From Paucisalibacillus algeriensis (GTDB lineage Bacteria > Bacillota > Bacilli > Bacillales > Amphibacillaceae), in assembly GCF_000577245.1 (NCBI RefSeq), contig NZ_CBYO010000022.1, positions 124,001 through 188,000 on the forward strand: a stretch of 64,000 nucleotides of DNA. Reading direction: 5' to 3'. The position numbers were made by a program, and so were the translations under genes. Positions 34,300 through 43,027 of the stretch are shown piece after piece. Position 1 is the first letter of the stretch, and each line of letters begins with the position of its first letter. The notes beneath the pieces are model-generated. The model ran no database searches. It was not told the DNA's origin and saw only the letters and a program-made list of their open reading frames with translations.

Positions 34300-34515
34300 C
34301 TATGCTCCAACTCTCTTTTTCACCTGTTCAGCCGAAAGGATATTTTCCAACTTGAATGTTCTTACCTTCTTACGCCAATAACAAAATGCCACGATAGAAT
34401 TATCATCCATGCTAATCACACGAACATATCGTTGTGTTACCTGGTTCTTACTATCGATATAAAAGATGAGGATTTTTTCTTTATTATCGATGGAACGTTG
34501 GAATAAACCTTTCAT
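34300..34515 (-). CDS. Small WYL-domain-like protein
   Basis: A 71-residue protein: MKGLFQRSIDNKEKILIFYIDSKNQ, then TQRYVRVISMDDNSIVAFCYWRKKVRTFKLENILSAEQVKKR. This is a stand-alone WYL-type beta fold (the motif is YWR-KKVRTFKLENIL). WYL domains usually sense nucleotides or DNA ends in regulators, but here there is no helix-turn-helix. Start ATG at 34515 is preferred over an in-frame start at 34539 because AAAGGGTG is upstream. Role unknown. Confidence 0.65.
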   Translation of the reverse strand: MKGLFQRSIDNKEKILIFYIDSKNQVTQRYVRVISMDDNSIVAFCYWRKKVRTFKLENILSAEQVKKRVGA

Positions 34516-34560
34516 GACAAGAACACCCTTTCGGAACATTTGTTCTTATCATAATCAAAA

Positions 34561-34589
34561 AAATAAACCCATGCAAGATGGATTTATTT
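34561..34589 (-). terminator. Terminator reading toward the WYL gene
   Basis: AAATAAACCCAT (34561-34572) pairs with ATGGATTTATTT (34578-34589), one G-T pair. On the minus strand a T-run follows. It ends the decayed minus-strand fragment to the right. Confidence 0.6.
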
Positions 34590-34850
34590 TATGCAACTTC
34601 TAAGCTATTCAATTCATCTTTACCTATCAAACAAAACTCCGAAGAATTGGCATCCTCTTTATTAATTAATTCAAGTCTTATAAGCTTTCTTCCAATAAGT
34701 TCTTTATTCTCTAAAGCGACTAAAAAAATAATATGTTGCAAACTTTCCTTATTTAATTCATTAGATAAAAGTGATATATCCTTACCCTATGATTTAATGC
34801 CACTTATTAAAGAGTTAATTGAATAACGAATAGAGGAAAGATCACACTTT
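34589..34850 (-). pseudogene. Unidentified gene fragment in the element
   Basis: Minus-strand reading gives SINSLISGIKS, an in-frame TAG, then GKDISLLSNELNKESLQHIIFLVALENKELIGRKLIRLELINKEDANSSEFCLIGKDELNSLEVA and a stop inside a terminator stem. There is no start codon or ribosome site after the TAG. It looks like the C-terminal end of a broken helical protein. Family not recognised. Confidence 0.4.
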
Positions 34851-35237
34851 AAAAAAGAAGAATTGTGGCGTGAAGGTAAGCATTTCTTACTGCTCTCTCA
34901 TGAGAACGGCGAACCTTTTAACCCGGATAGTATGAAAAACTGGTGGGAACGATTTTTAAGAAGGCATAAGCTTCGATATGTTAATATCCACGCCCTACAC
35001 CATACCATGGTGACGATATTGATTGAATTAAGCATTCCTCTATCGCAAATATCAAAACGTGCTGGGCACTCTGGAATAAGTATAACGAATGATACGTATA
35101 GCCATCATGTACAAACGGTGGACGAATTGGCAACAGAGAGATTATCCGAAGTCCTAAACAGAAAAATAATTAACCAAGATAAACCATCAAAAACCAATGA
35201 AAAACAAGCTCCTGCCGTCAAAATGTCGGCAAAGTAG
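34827..35237 (+). pseudogene. Tyrosine integrase, C-terminal remnant with damaged active site
   Basis: About 136 codons after an upstream stop (34824). They read LLLSHENGEPFNPDSMKNWWERFLRRHKL, then VNIHALHHTMVTILIE..IPLSQISKRAGHSGISITNDTYSH. This is the catalytic box II of phage-type integrases, with the GHS and final Tyr regions intact. The usual HxLRH motif reads HALHH, so the second catalytic Arg is lost. The N-terminal arm-binding and core-binding domains and the first Arg are missing. The 3' end lies about 70 bases from the tRNA, the normal place for the integrase gene. Confidence 0.8.
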
Positions 35238-35251
35238 AAAACTAACAAAAA

Positions 35252-35286
35252 TAAAGCGACTCCTATATTTACTAGGAATCGCTTTA
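35252..35286 (+). terminator. Terminator of the integrase remnant
   Basis: TAAAGCGACTCCTA (35252-35265) pairs with TAGGAATCGCTTTA (35273-35286), one mismatch. It lies between the integrase remnant and the convergent tRNA. Confidence 0.7.
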
Positions 35287-35305
35287 CATCAAGGTTTGTG
35301 CATGA

Positions 35306-35352
35306 TGATTCCGATTGGGCTCGAACCAACGACCTCTACCCTGTCAAGGTAG
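35306..35352 (-). repeat. Right attachment-site repeat (attR-type) within tRNA-Val
   Basis: The 47 bases identical to 31204-31250, from the anticodon stem to the 3' end of the tRNA. Integration here restored a complete tRNA gene at the right junction. Confidence 0.85.
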
Positions 35353-35378
35353 CGCTCTCCCTGCTGAGCTACGGAATC
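35306..35378 (-). tRNA. tRNA-Val (anticodon GAC)
   Basis: The 73-base cloverleaf on the minus strand has a perfect seven-pair acceptor stem (GATTCCG with CGGAATC). The D arm is GCTC...GAGC. The anticodon arm CTACC-TTGACAG-GGTAG gives anticodon GAC. The T arm is ATTGG/CCAAC-type around TTCGAGC. The discriminator is A, and CCA is not encoded. Its 3' 47 bases are duplicated at 31204, marking it as the integration target. Confidence 0.95.
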
Positions 35379-35684
35379 GTAATATGTAGTTGTAGATAAA
35401 TTATATAAATTTTAGTAAAATTAGTCAATCAAAATAAGTATGAGCAATCTCTATATTTTCAAATTTCTCCTACAACAATTTCTACCTTCTCCATCACTAA
35501 CTGAACAATTCTACAATTTACAAGCCAAGATTATATATCCCTATATAAATAGGAGCTCTATATACATAAATTCATTCGATACACGAAATAAATCCTTGGT
35601 ACAAAACCTGTTTATCCTTTATAATGAAAAGACATTATATTTTCCTATCTAAAAAAATTTCACAATTTCGACAACGGGGGTTAC
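35379..35684. other. Leader and promoter region of the ABC exporter
   Basis: An AT-rich stretch without a supported gene. It contains the tRNA promoter (read leftward) and the promoter listed at 35596. Confidence 0.5.
35596..35625 (+). promoter_or_regulatory. SigA-type promoter of the ABC exporter operon
   Basis: TTGGTA (-35), an 18-base spacer and a perfect TATAAT (-10) about 60 bases upstream of the ATG at 35685. Confidence 0.6.
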
Positions 35685-37421
35685 ATGCACGTGAAAACAG
35701 TTTTTTCCTTTTTAAAGCCGTATAAATTGCCCGCAGTTGTTGCCTTCTTGCTCATGCTCGTTGAACTTGCTGTTGAGCTACTTCTTCCATTCTTTCTAGG
35801 AAAAATGATTGATAATGGGGTTATGAATGGCGACTTAAATAATATTGTCATGTGTGGAAGCATCATGATTGGGCTTGCATTCTTCTCTTTTATATCGGGT
35901 ATTATTAATTCCTTTTATGCTTCCCATGTGAGCTGGGGTTTTGCTTATGATATTCGTGAAAGGTTATTCCGCAAAATTCAGGAATTTTCATTTACAAATT
36001 TAAATCATCATCCAACATCACATCTTATGACTCTATTTACAAACGATGTTAGACAAATCCAAAACACTATTTTTATGAGTTTGCGCATTATGATGAAGGC
36101 ACCACTTATTGCATTAGGTGGCGTTATCATGGCGTTTGTCGTAAATCCTGGACTTGCAATTATTTTCTTAATTACTGTTCCACTACTTCTAGGATTTCTG
36201 TTATGGGTTCTAAAGAAAGCATCCAAAATGTTTAATAATGTTCAAAAAAGCATCGATAAAGTGAACCTTGTGATGCAAGAAAACCTTGCAGGAATGAGAT
36301 TAATCAAAGCTTTCTTCAGGCGTGACTATGAAGAAGATCGTTTTACCGATGCCAATTCAAACCTTAAAAATAACACAAGGTTTACGTTTCGTTTCATTGA
36401 GGCTTCCATGCCTATCCTATTGTTCGTTATGAATCTTAGTATCATTGCAATACTCTGGTTTGGTAATACACAATCTATCGCAGGCACTACTGAAGTTGGA
36501 GATGTGGTTGCTATTCTTAACTATGCAATGCGTGTTGCCATGGCTATTTCAATGTTTTCCTTCATTATTATGGCACTATCTCGTACCAAAGCATCTGCAG
36601 AAAGAATTAGCGAAGTACTGGTAGAGGAAGTTGATCTGCTAGATTTAGAGGATGCCAATAACAATCAAAAGGTTATGGACGCAAAAGTTGAATTAAAAAA
36701 TGTTTCGTTCCAATACCCTACTTCTGATGGTCTTGTACTGAGTGACTTAACTTTCACTGTCAAACCTGGTGAAAAGCTCGCTATTATTGGAGCAACTGGT
36801 TCTGGGAAGTCATCCTTATTTCAGCTTATTCCAAGGTTATACGATGTGACGGGGGGCGAAATATTAATTGATGATAAACCAATCTCTTCCTATAAACTAG
36901 AAACACTCCGAAGAAGTATTGGATATGTTCCTCAAAGTCCATTGCTTTTCAGTGGTCCAATTATCGAAAATATTTCATGGGGTAAAGATGATGCGACGAA
37001 AGAGGAAATTCTTAAAGCAGCTAAGGACGCACAAATCCATGACACTATTATGGAATTACCCAACCAGTACCAAACACAGATTGGTCAAAAAGGTGTTAAT
37101 CTTTCCGGTGGACAAAAACAACGTATTTCCATTGCGAGAGCATTAATACGCAAGCCTAAAATTCTAATGCTTGATGATAGTACAAGTGCACTTGATTTGG
37201 AAACGGAGTCAAAATTATTAGACGCCATTCAGGATGACCTAAATACGTTATTTATAATTACACAAAAGATTTCTACTGCAATGAATGCTGATCGAATTTT
37301 ACTATTGGATGAAGGTAAAATGTTAAACATTGGTACCCATGAGGAGTTACTGAGAGATTCCGAATTATACCAAAGAATCGTGGAATCACAATTTGGAAAG
37401 GAGTATCCACATGTCCATTAA
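35685..37421 (+). CDS. Heterodimeric ABC exporter, subunit with degenerate ATPase site (YfiB-like)
   Basis: A 578-residue half-transporter with six membrane helices (about residues 15-300) and a C-terminal nucleotide-binding domain. Walker A is IIGATGSGKSS and the signature NLSGGQKQR is canonical. The Walker B Glu is Asp (LMLDDSTSALD) and the switch His is Gln (FIITQKIST). This is the usual pattern for the non-catalytic half of heterodimeric exporters such as BmrC/BmrD and YfiB/YfiC. It overlaps its partner gene by eleven bases. Multidrug or lipid export is likely. Confidence 0.88.
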   Translation: MHVKTVFSFLKPYKLPAVVAFLLMLVELAVELLLPFFLGKMIDNGVMNGDLNNIVMCGSIMIGLAFFSFISGIINSFYASHVSWGFAYDIRERLFRKIQEFSFTNLNHHPTSHLMTLFTNDVRQIQNTIFMSLRIMMKAPLIALGGVIMAFVVNPGLAIIFLITVPLLLGFLLWVLKKASKMFNNVQKSIDKVNLVMQENLAGMRLIKAFFRRDYEEDRFTDANSNLKNNTRFTFRFIEASMPILLFVMNLSIIAILWFGNTQSIAGTTEVGDVVAILNYAMRVAMAISMFSFIIMALSRTKASAERISEVLVEEVDLLDLEDANNNQKVMDAKVELKNVSFQYPTSDGLVLSDLTFTVKPGEKLAIIGATGSGKSSLFQLIPRLYDVTGGEILIDDKPISSYKLETLRRSIGYVPQSPLLFSGPIIENISWGKDDATKEEILKAAKDAQIHDTIMELPNQYQTQIGQKGVNLSGGQKQRISIARALIRKPKILMLDDSTSALDLETESKLLDAIQDDLNTLFIITQKISTAMNADRILLLDEGKMLNIGTHEELLRDSELYQRIVESQFGKEYPHVH

Positions 37422-39243
37422 ACAACAACTAAAAGCTCCCTTTCAATATGAAAAAATACCAATAGAAAATATCTCTGAAGACAATACAAAAAAACGTGCG
37501 CGTAATACGGTTGGAACGATAAAACGAATTTGGTCCTACCTTGCTCGTGAAAAAGCACGATTATGGCTAGTTATAGTAATGGTACTTATTAGTTCTGCTA
37601 TGAGCTTACTTGGACCTTTCATGGTTGGGAAGGCCATTGATAATTTTATCGTTAAACAAGAAGTAACTGGGTTTGGAATATTGGTAGTAGGACTAATAGC
37701 CGTTTATTTATTACATTCCCTTTCCATTTTCCTACAAAGCTTTTGGATGATTGGGATTGCGCAAAATACAGTGTATGATTTACGTTCCGAGCTATTCCAT
37801 AAGTTCCACCGCTTGCCAATAGCTTACTTTGATAAAAGACAACATGGCGAATTAATGAGTCGTATTACAAACGACATTGATAATGTCAATAACACCTTAA
37901 ACCAGTCGGTCATCCAAGTATTTTCCAGTGTATTGACACTTATTGGTACGATTGGGGTAATGATTTATCTAAGTCCTATATTAACGGTTGTGACCATGTC
38001 TATTGTTCCGGTAATGTTCTTTGCGACTCGTTGGATTACAAAGAGAACTGGACCATTGTATAAGTTACAACAAAAAAGACTCGGAGAATTAAATGGTTAT
38101 GTCGAAGAGACCGTGTCTGGTCAACATGTCGTAAAAACATATTCCCAGGAAGAACGTGTCATCAAAGAATTCGAAGTAAAAAATAAAGATTTAAACCACT
38201 CTGGTTTCTGGGCATTAACCATTGCTGGTTTTATTCCTAAAGTGATGAATATGCTGAACTTCCTAAGTTTCGGGATGATTGCTCTAGTTGGTGGTATTCT
38301 AGCAATTAATACAGAGCTTGTTACCATTGGGGTAATCGTAATTTTCACGGAATATGCCCGTCAGTTTACTCGTCCATTAAATGAACTTTCCAACCAATTT
38401 AACCTTCTCCTTTCAGCGGTTGCTGGTGCTGAGCGTGTATTTAATGTGATAGACGAAGAAGAGGAAGAATTGGATGAGAGTAGAGCAATCGAACTTCAGG
38501 AAATAAAAGGTCATTTCAAATTTGAAAATGTCACCTTTGGTTATGAAAATGAAGCTATCTTAAACAAAATAAACTTCGAGGCAAAACCTGGAGAGTCCGT
38601 AGCCTTCGTTGGACATACTGGGGCAGGTAAGACAACCATTATTAATTTAATTTCACGTTTCTACAATTATGATAGTGGTAAAATTAAACTTGATGGTATT
38701 GATTTAAAAGAAATAAAACGGTCTAGTCTGAGATCCCATATGGCGTTTGTATTACAGGATTCTTTCTTATTTCATACATCAATCAGGGAAAATATTCGCT
38801 ATGGACGATTAAACGCTACCGATGAAGAAGTAATAGTAGCTGCCAAACAAGCGAATGCGCATGATTTTATTGAACAATTACCAGATGGTTATGATACGAT
38901 TCTAGATTCTGACGGAAGTGGAATTAGCCAAGGCCAAAAGCAATTATTAACAATTGCTCGTGCATTTATTGCAGAGCCAACTATCCTTGTTCTAGATGAG
39001 GCAACTAGTAACATTGACACGATAACCGAATTGAAAATCCAAGAAGCGTTAAAAGAATTAATGAAGGGCAGAACAAGTTTCATCATTGCCCACCGATTAA
39101 ACACCATCCAAGAAGCAGATCAAATAATAATGTTAGAACATGGTCAAATCTTAGAAAAAGGAAACCATGATGAACTACTAGACCTTAAAGAAAATTATTA
39201 CAATCTATACAAAGGACAACTTCGCGAAGTAGTCGGCAGTTAA
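37411..39243 (+). CDS. Heterodimeric ABC exporter, catalytic subunit (YfiC-like)
   Basis: A 610-residue half-transporter with an N-terminal cytosolic extension of about 45 residues, six helices and a nucleotide-binding domain. Walker A is FVGHTGAGKTT, Walker B VLDEATSNID with the catalytic Glu, and the switch His is in FIIAHRLNT. The signature is degenerate (GISQGQKQL for LSGGQ). The competent ATP site therefore uses this Walker box with the partner's LSGGQ. ATG at 37411 follows GGAAAGGAG and lies inside the end of the partner gene. Confidence 0.88.
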   Translation: MSIKQQLKAPFQYEKIPIENISEDNTKKRARNTVGTIKRIWSYLAREKARLWLVIVMVLISSAMSLLGPFMVGKAIDNFIVKQEVTGFGILVVGLIAVYLLHSLSIFLQSFWMIGIAQNTVYDLRSELFHKFHRLPIAYFDKRQHGELMSRITNDIDNVNNTLNQSVIQVFSSVLTLIGTIGVMIYLSPILTVVTMSIVPVMFFATRWITKRTGPLYKLQQKRLGELNGYVEETVSGQHVVKTYSQEERVIKEFEVKNKDLNHSGFWALTIAGFIPKVMNMLNFLSFGMIALVGGILAINTELVTIGVIVIFTEYARQFTRPLNELSNQFNLLLSAVAGAERVFNVIDEEEEELDESRAIELQEIKGHFKFENVTFGYENEAILNKINFEAKPGESVAFVGHTGAGKTTIINLISRFYNYDSGKIKLDGIDLKEIKRSSLRSHMAFVLQDSFLFHTSIRENIRYGRLNATDEEVIVAAKQANAHDFIEQLPDGYDTILDSDGSGISQGQKQLLTIARAFIAEPTILVLDEATSNIDTITELKIQEALKELMKGRTSFIIAHRLNTIQEADQIIMLEHGQILEKGNHDELLDLKENYYNLYKGQLREVVGS

Positions 39244-39306
39244 GGTTACAACTATAAGTTTTCATGGTAAACTAGGATTAGGTAATTTGCTTATGAGGTG
39301 AATGTA

Positions 39307-40035
39307 TTGAGCAGAAAAGGGAAAATGCTGGAGCATGTAATTAACAGTATATATCTTGAAGAAAAAATGACGCTTAAAATTTATCAACCAGAATCTTTTT
39401 CACCATTGTATAAATATCACATTTGCATTATGCAAGACGGAAATGATTACTACCAGATGGGACGTGTGGCAACATTTAGTGATAAGTTACACGATGATGC
39501 AGAAATTGAGAATACAATCTTTGTTGGTATTCATTATAAGGACCGATATGATCGCTTAAAAAAATACCACCCTTTAGGGGAACAATATGAAGCCTATTCC
39601 AAGTTCTTAATGAACGAGGTTGTTCCGTTCTTGGATGACATCCTACCTTCGTATCATATGGGTGGAACACGAGCCTTAATGGGAGATTCCCTGGCAGGAA
39701 CGCTTGCTTTAACAATGGCCATCAAATATCCGAACACCTTTGGAAAAGTAATTATCCAATCTCCACTAGTCGATGAAATAGTGTTAGAAGCAGTTCGAAA
39801 CGCATCAAATATTGAAGCATTAGATATATACCATACAATCGGCATCTCCGAAACTAGTGTGGATACAACAAATGGACCCAATGTTGATTTCTTAACACCA
39901 AATAGACAACTTAAGGAATTGTTGGAACAAAAAGGACTAACGTATCATTATAAAGAAATACTAGACGGTGAGCATACATGGAAGTATTGGCAGAAGGATA
40001 TGGTAAATGCATTGAAGGCAATCTTTGGTGAATAA
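39307..40035 (+). CDS. yjcH: Esterase-like alpha/beta hydrolase, YjcH type
   Basis: A 242-residue protein of the enterochelin esterase-like fold. The nucleophile elbow is ALMGDSLAGTLAL, with an early CIMQDGNDYYQMGR strand and a C-terminal His in LDGEHTWKYW. It is followed by yjcG and yjcF homologues, as in B. subtilis. The TTG at 39307 is chosen because GAGGTG stands six bases ahead; an in-frame GTG at 39298 lies within that site. Substrate unknown. Confidence 0.82.
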   Translation: MSRKGKMLEHVINSIYLEEKMTLKIYQPESFSPLYKYHICIMQDGNDYYQMGRVATFSDKLHDDAEIENTIFVGIHYKDRYDRLKKYHPLGEQYEAYSKFLMNEVVPFLDDILPSYHMGGTRALMGDSLAGTLALTMAIKYPNTFGKVIIQSPLVDEIVLEAVRNASNIEALDIYHTIGISETSVDTTNGPNVDFLTPNRQLKELLEQKGLTYHYKEILDGEHTWKYWQKDMVNALKAIFGE

Positions 40036-40150
40036 CAGTTCCAATTTTTATATAAATAGGAAATAAAACACTTTAAATATGGACTTTTATGTTATAAATT
40101 AGAAGAAGCTATAATACTTATACGATAAAAAAATAATAGGAGGTTCTGAC

Positions 40151-40669
40151 ATGAAATATGGTATTGCGATTTTCCCATCCAAAGTAATTCAGGACGAAGC
40201 TAATTCATATCGTAAACGGTACGACCCACACTACCCTTTAATTCCACCTCATATTACATTAAAGGAAGCATTTGTTGCTGATGATGATATGATAGACGAA
40301 CTAATTCCAGAGTTAAAGCGAATTGCAAATGAAACAGAACCGATTACAATTCGTATTAATAAGGCAAGTTCATTTGTTCCTGTAACAAATACAATTTACC
40401 TAAAAGTAGAACCTAATGAAGCGTTAACCACCCTTTATGAAAAACTTCATGAAGGAAAGTTTCCTCAAAATAAGAAATACAATTTTGTTCCACATATCAC
40501 AATCGGACAAAAATTAATGGACGACGAGTATTCTGACGTCTTCGGTAGATTAAAGATGAAAAGTTTTCAATTTGAAGAAGAAGTTGATCGTTTCCAACTT
40601 CTATACCAGTTAGAAAACGGTTCTTGGACGGTTTATGAATCGTTCGTTTTCGGTCAGGAACTTGTATGA
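40151..40669 (+). CDS. yjcG: 2H phosphoesterase, YjcG type
   Basis: A 172-residue two-histidine phosphoesterase. The two HxT motifs are PPHITLKEAF near residue 35 and VPHITIGQKL near residue 118. This is the 2'-5' RNA ligase-like/LigT fold; B. subtilis YjcG has been solved as such. It overlaps yjcF by four bases. The substrate is probably a cyclic phosphate-ended RNA or nucleotide; not established here. RBS AGGAGG. Confidence 0.88.
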   Translation: MKYGIAIFPSKVIQDEANSYRKRYDPHYPLIPPHITLKEAFVADDDMIDELIPELKRIANETEPITIRINKASSFVPVTNTIYLKVEPNEALTTLYEKLHEGKFPQNKKYNFVPHITIGQKLMDDEYSDVFGRLKMKSFQFEEEVDRFQLLYQLENGSWTVYESFVFGQELV

Positions 40670-41088
40670 TTTTAAAGATTGTTGAAACAGACGAAGAAAG
40701 AAAACATGCTTTTCAAGTACGTACGATTGTATTCGTTGAGGAACAAAAAGTACCGGAAGAAGAAGAACTCGATCAATACGATGAAACCGCAATTCATTTT
40801 GTTGGTTATGTGAAGAACCAACCAGTTGTCGCTAGTCGCTTACGATTTGTGGAGGAATACGGCAAATTAGAACGTATTTGTGTTTTAGAGGAACACCGTG
40901 GAAAGTCATATGGAAAAGATGTTATACAAGCTATGGAAAATGAAATCAAGAAAAATGGGTGTACCAAGGCGAAACTAAACGCACAAACACATGCTGAAAC
41001 TTTTTATGAAAAGTTGGGATATAAAACCGTTTCAGGTGAATTTCTGGATGCAGGTATTCCTCACGTAACCATGAAGAAATCACTTTAG
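40666..41088 (+). CDS. yjcF: GNAT-family acetyltransferase, YjcF type
   Basis: A 140-residue GNAT. The acetyl-CoA loop is LERICVLEEHRGKSYGKDVIQAM and motif B is AETFYEKLGYKTVSGEFLDAGIPHVTMKK, the ElaA/YjcF branch. The start ATG overlaps the yjcG stop (ATGA). Acceptor unknown. Last gene of the yjcH-yjcG-yjcF unit, closed by a terminator. Confidence 0.88.
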   Translation: MILKIVETDEERKHAFQVRTIVFVEEQKVPEEEELDQYDETAIHFVGYVKNQPVVASRLRFVEEYGKLERICVLEEHRGKSYGKDVIQAMENEIKKNGCTKAKLNAQTHAETFYEKLGYKTVSGEFLDAGIPHVTMKKSL

Positions 41089-41119
41089 ACAGTCCTTTTA
41101 TAGGGACTGTCTTTTTTTA
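41087..41119 (+). terminator. Terminator of the yjcHGF unit
   Basis: GACAGTCC pairs with GGACTGTC around a short AT loop and is followed by seven Ts, starting at the yjcF stop. Confidence 0.9.
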
Positions 41120-41185
41120 TGCCCCCTTTTCATGCATGACTTTTCTCAATCCGGTTAATCCTAAGCTTGGAAAGGGGCGTTTTGG

Positions 41186-41887
41186 TTGATATCCTATTTT
41201 CAAATGTTTACTGATACACTTTTTGGTTTTTTTGCCTTATATATTTTAACTAAACTCCTCGGTAAAACACAAATTTCTCAACTTACTGCTTTTGATTTTA
41301 TTTCTGCAATTATTCTTGGCGAGCTTGTTGGAAATGCGATGTTTGACGACAAAGCGGGGATATTAGAAATGGCTTTTGTCCTTTTTTTATGGGGCGGATT
41401 ATTATATTCCACGGAGATTATTACTCAGAAGTTTAAAGCCTCTCGTTCCCTACTAGAAGGTACTCCCGAGATTGTAATTCGAAAAGGTAAGATGATTCGA
41501 GATGTGATGAAAAAAAACAAATTAGATGTCAATCAACTTCAACATCTTTTGCGTGAAAAGGATGTATTTTCTGTTCGAGAGGTAGAATATGCAATTTTAG
41601 AAACGAATGGTGCCATTTCTGTTCTCAAAAAATCCGATTATCAGTCACCGACACGTAAAGATATGAAGCTAGCACCCCAACCTGCAAATCTCACCGTAAC
41701 CTTAGTTAATGATGGAGAAATTATCTATGATAATTTGGAGGAAAAAAATCTTACAGAAGAATGGTTGCTGCAAGAATTAAAAGAACAAGGATATGAACAA
41801 GTAAAAGATGTATTTTACGCAGAGTACATGAAGGATGAGGAATTATTAGTGTTACCATTTGTGAACCGTGGAAAAAGGAAGAAATAG
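41186..41887 (+). CDS. DUF421 (YetF-type) membrane protein
   Basis: A 233-residue protein with three N-terminal helices. The family motif is LTKLLGKTQISQLTAFDFISAIILGELVGNA. A cytosolic alpha-beta domain of the YetF type follows from residue 85 (VRKGKM...VFSVREVEYAILETNGAISVLKK). These proteins are common in sporeformers; members have been linked to spore or stress functions, but the mechanism is unclear. The start is TTG at 41186, 7 to 8 bases after AAAGGGG. Monocistronic. Confidence 0.8.
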   Translation: MISYFQMFTDTLFGFFALYILTKLLGKTQISQLTAFDFISAIILGELVGNAMFDDKAGILEMAFVLFLWGGLLYSTEIITQKFKASRSLLEGTPEIVIRKGKMIRDVMKKNKLDVNQLQHLLREKDVFSVREVEYAILETNGAISVLKKSDYQSPTRKDMKLAPQPANLTVTLVNDGEIIYDNLEEKNLTEEWLLQELKEQGYEQVKDVFYAEYMKDEELLVLPFVNRGKRKK

Positions 41888-41922
41888 TAAATAACGCATA
41901 TTTAAATACTTACTATGGAAAT

Positions 41923-41947
41923 AGCCCGTTCCTAAACGGAATGGGCT
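41923..41947. terminator. Bidirectional terminator
   Basis: AGCCCGTTCC pairs with GGAATGGGCT (one G-T) around TAAAC. It lies between the DUF421 gene and the convergent deaminase gene. Confidence 0.8.
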
Positions 41948-42600
41948 TGTTTAACCTGTTTTATTTTAGTAACTAATTCATCAAAAAGTAATGGGAAACC
42001 ATCTGATACGTTTTTTACTTCTTGCAATGTGTTAAGTTGAAATATCGTTCTTCCTACCGAGACACCAATTGGATAATCAATTGCATGTGCAGCAATTAGT
42101 TCTTCAGCCCGTTCTGTAGTAAATGTTCTTAATAAAAAGTCGGTTCTAAGGACCATCTGTACTTCACCAAGTATTGGAAAAGGTCCCCTAATATTAAGAT
42201 TCCTAGACTCAATAAACCCGTGTTCATCTTTTATAGTAGTTGCACCTGCGAGTTTATCATCAGTTGCTGCGAAACAAATATTTCTCACTTTTGATAGAAT
42301 AATTGCGCCGAAGCATTGGATGCAAGGTTCCATTGTTGAGTAAATTGTTGCTTCACTCATCTCTTCATAATCTTTTCCATTTAATTGTAGAAGAACATTC
42401 ATTTCTGCATGAGCGAGACGGTTTCCAAAAACTTGTTTTACTGGTGCTGTTCCTTCCAATACTCTATTTCTACCCTCTAATACAATTTCTCCTTGTTGAT
42501 TAACTAATACAGATCCAATCGGTATGGAACCATTACAATATGCCTCCCATGCTTGTAAGAAGCTCCTTTTCCACGGTGTAGTTAGATCACTCCATCTCAT
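41932..42600 (-). CDS. Zinc-dependent nucleoside/tRNA deaminase-like protein
   Basis: A 222-residue cytidine-deaminase-fold protein. The zinc site is HAEMNVLLQL (His and catalytic Glu) with EPCIQCFGAII (two Cys). It is longer than TadA and lacks clear TadA signatures outside the core; it has a C-terminal part of about 80 residues (EELIAAHAIDYPIG...). The base deaminated is not known. Start ATG at 42600 follows GGGGG; the open frame upstream to 42687 has no good site. Confidence 0.78.
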   Translation of the reverse strand: MRWSDLTTPWKRSFLQAWEAYCNGSIPIGSVLVNQQGEIVLEGRNRVLEGTAPVKQVFGNRLAHAEMNVLLQLNGKDYEEMSEATIYSTMEPCIQCFGAIILSKVRNICFAATDDKLAGATTIKDEHGFIESRNLNIRGPFPILGEVQMVLRTDFLLRTFTTERAEELIAAHAIDYPIGVSVGRTIFQLNTLQEVKNVSDGFPLLFDELVTKIKQVKQAHSV

Positions 42601-42683
42601 CTCGGTACCCCCATTCACGTTCCTGTTTTCAAACATCATACCATAAAGAAAAAAGGACTGCCTAGTGAAAATTAGACGGTCCA

Positions 42684-42953
42684 TCATATCCGTTCATTAA
42701 TAAAATTCCCTAACCCTGTAATCTCTGTAAATACTTCATCCAAGTCTATATATGATACACATAACTCTTTTTTCTGAGGAAGTTGTTTGAGATTTTGGTT
42801 TTTAAGTTCTTCTTCACGTTTCAATTCTTCATACCTTGTTTTAAAGATGATTTTATAAGGTTTTTCAACAGAAGTAATTTCTCTTTTTCTTGTAACCATT
42901 CTTCTCTGATATTCCGCATATTCATGTTGTTGAACCGGTAATATATATCCCAT
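42684..42953 (-). CDS. Small conserved hypothetical protein, 89 residues
   Basis: Charged protein MGYILPVQQHEYAEYQRRMV...YEELKREEELKNQNLKQLPQKKELCVSYIDLDEVFTEITGLGNFINERI with a central helix likely to form a coiled coil. The start MGYILPVQQHEY with QY..R spacing recurs in Bacillaceae proteins near spore genes; I do not know a name. GGGGG ribosome site. It lies between a deaminase and a spore-coat cluster, which hints at a sporulation role without proof. Confidence 0.6.
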   Translation of the reverse strand: MGYILPVQQHEYAEYQRRMVTRKREITSVEKPYKIIFKTRYEELKREEELKNQNLKQLPQKKELCVSYIDLDEVFTEITGLGNFINERI

Positions 42954-43027
42954 ATCACTACCCCCTCAACCTTTTGTTATAGAAATTCGATAATCTTCTT
43001 ATTTTTATGTCTGTCAATCTCTACATA

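Larger units (their letters stand above)
31204..35352. mobile_element. Decayed integrative element in tRNA-Val
   Basis: A perfect 47-bp direct repeat bounds this 4.1-kb region: 31204-31250 is a partial copy and 35306-35352 is the 3' part of an intact tRNA-Val(GAC). This is the classic footprint of a tyrosine-integrase element. Inside, next to the intact tRNA, is the C-terminal part of such an integrase. Also present are relics of a replication-relaxation protein and of small membrane proteins like those of conjugative (ICE) type IV secretion. Most of the element has been deleted, so it is not expected to move. Some inner genes (DUF3231, WYL) may be passengers. Confidence 0.8.
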
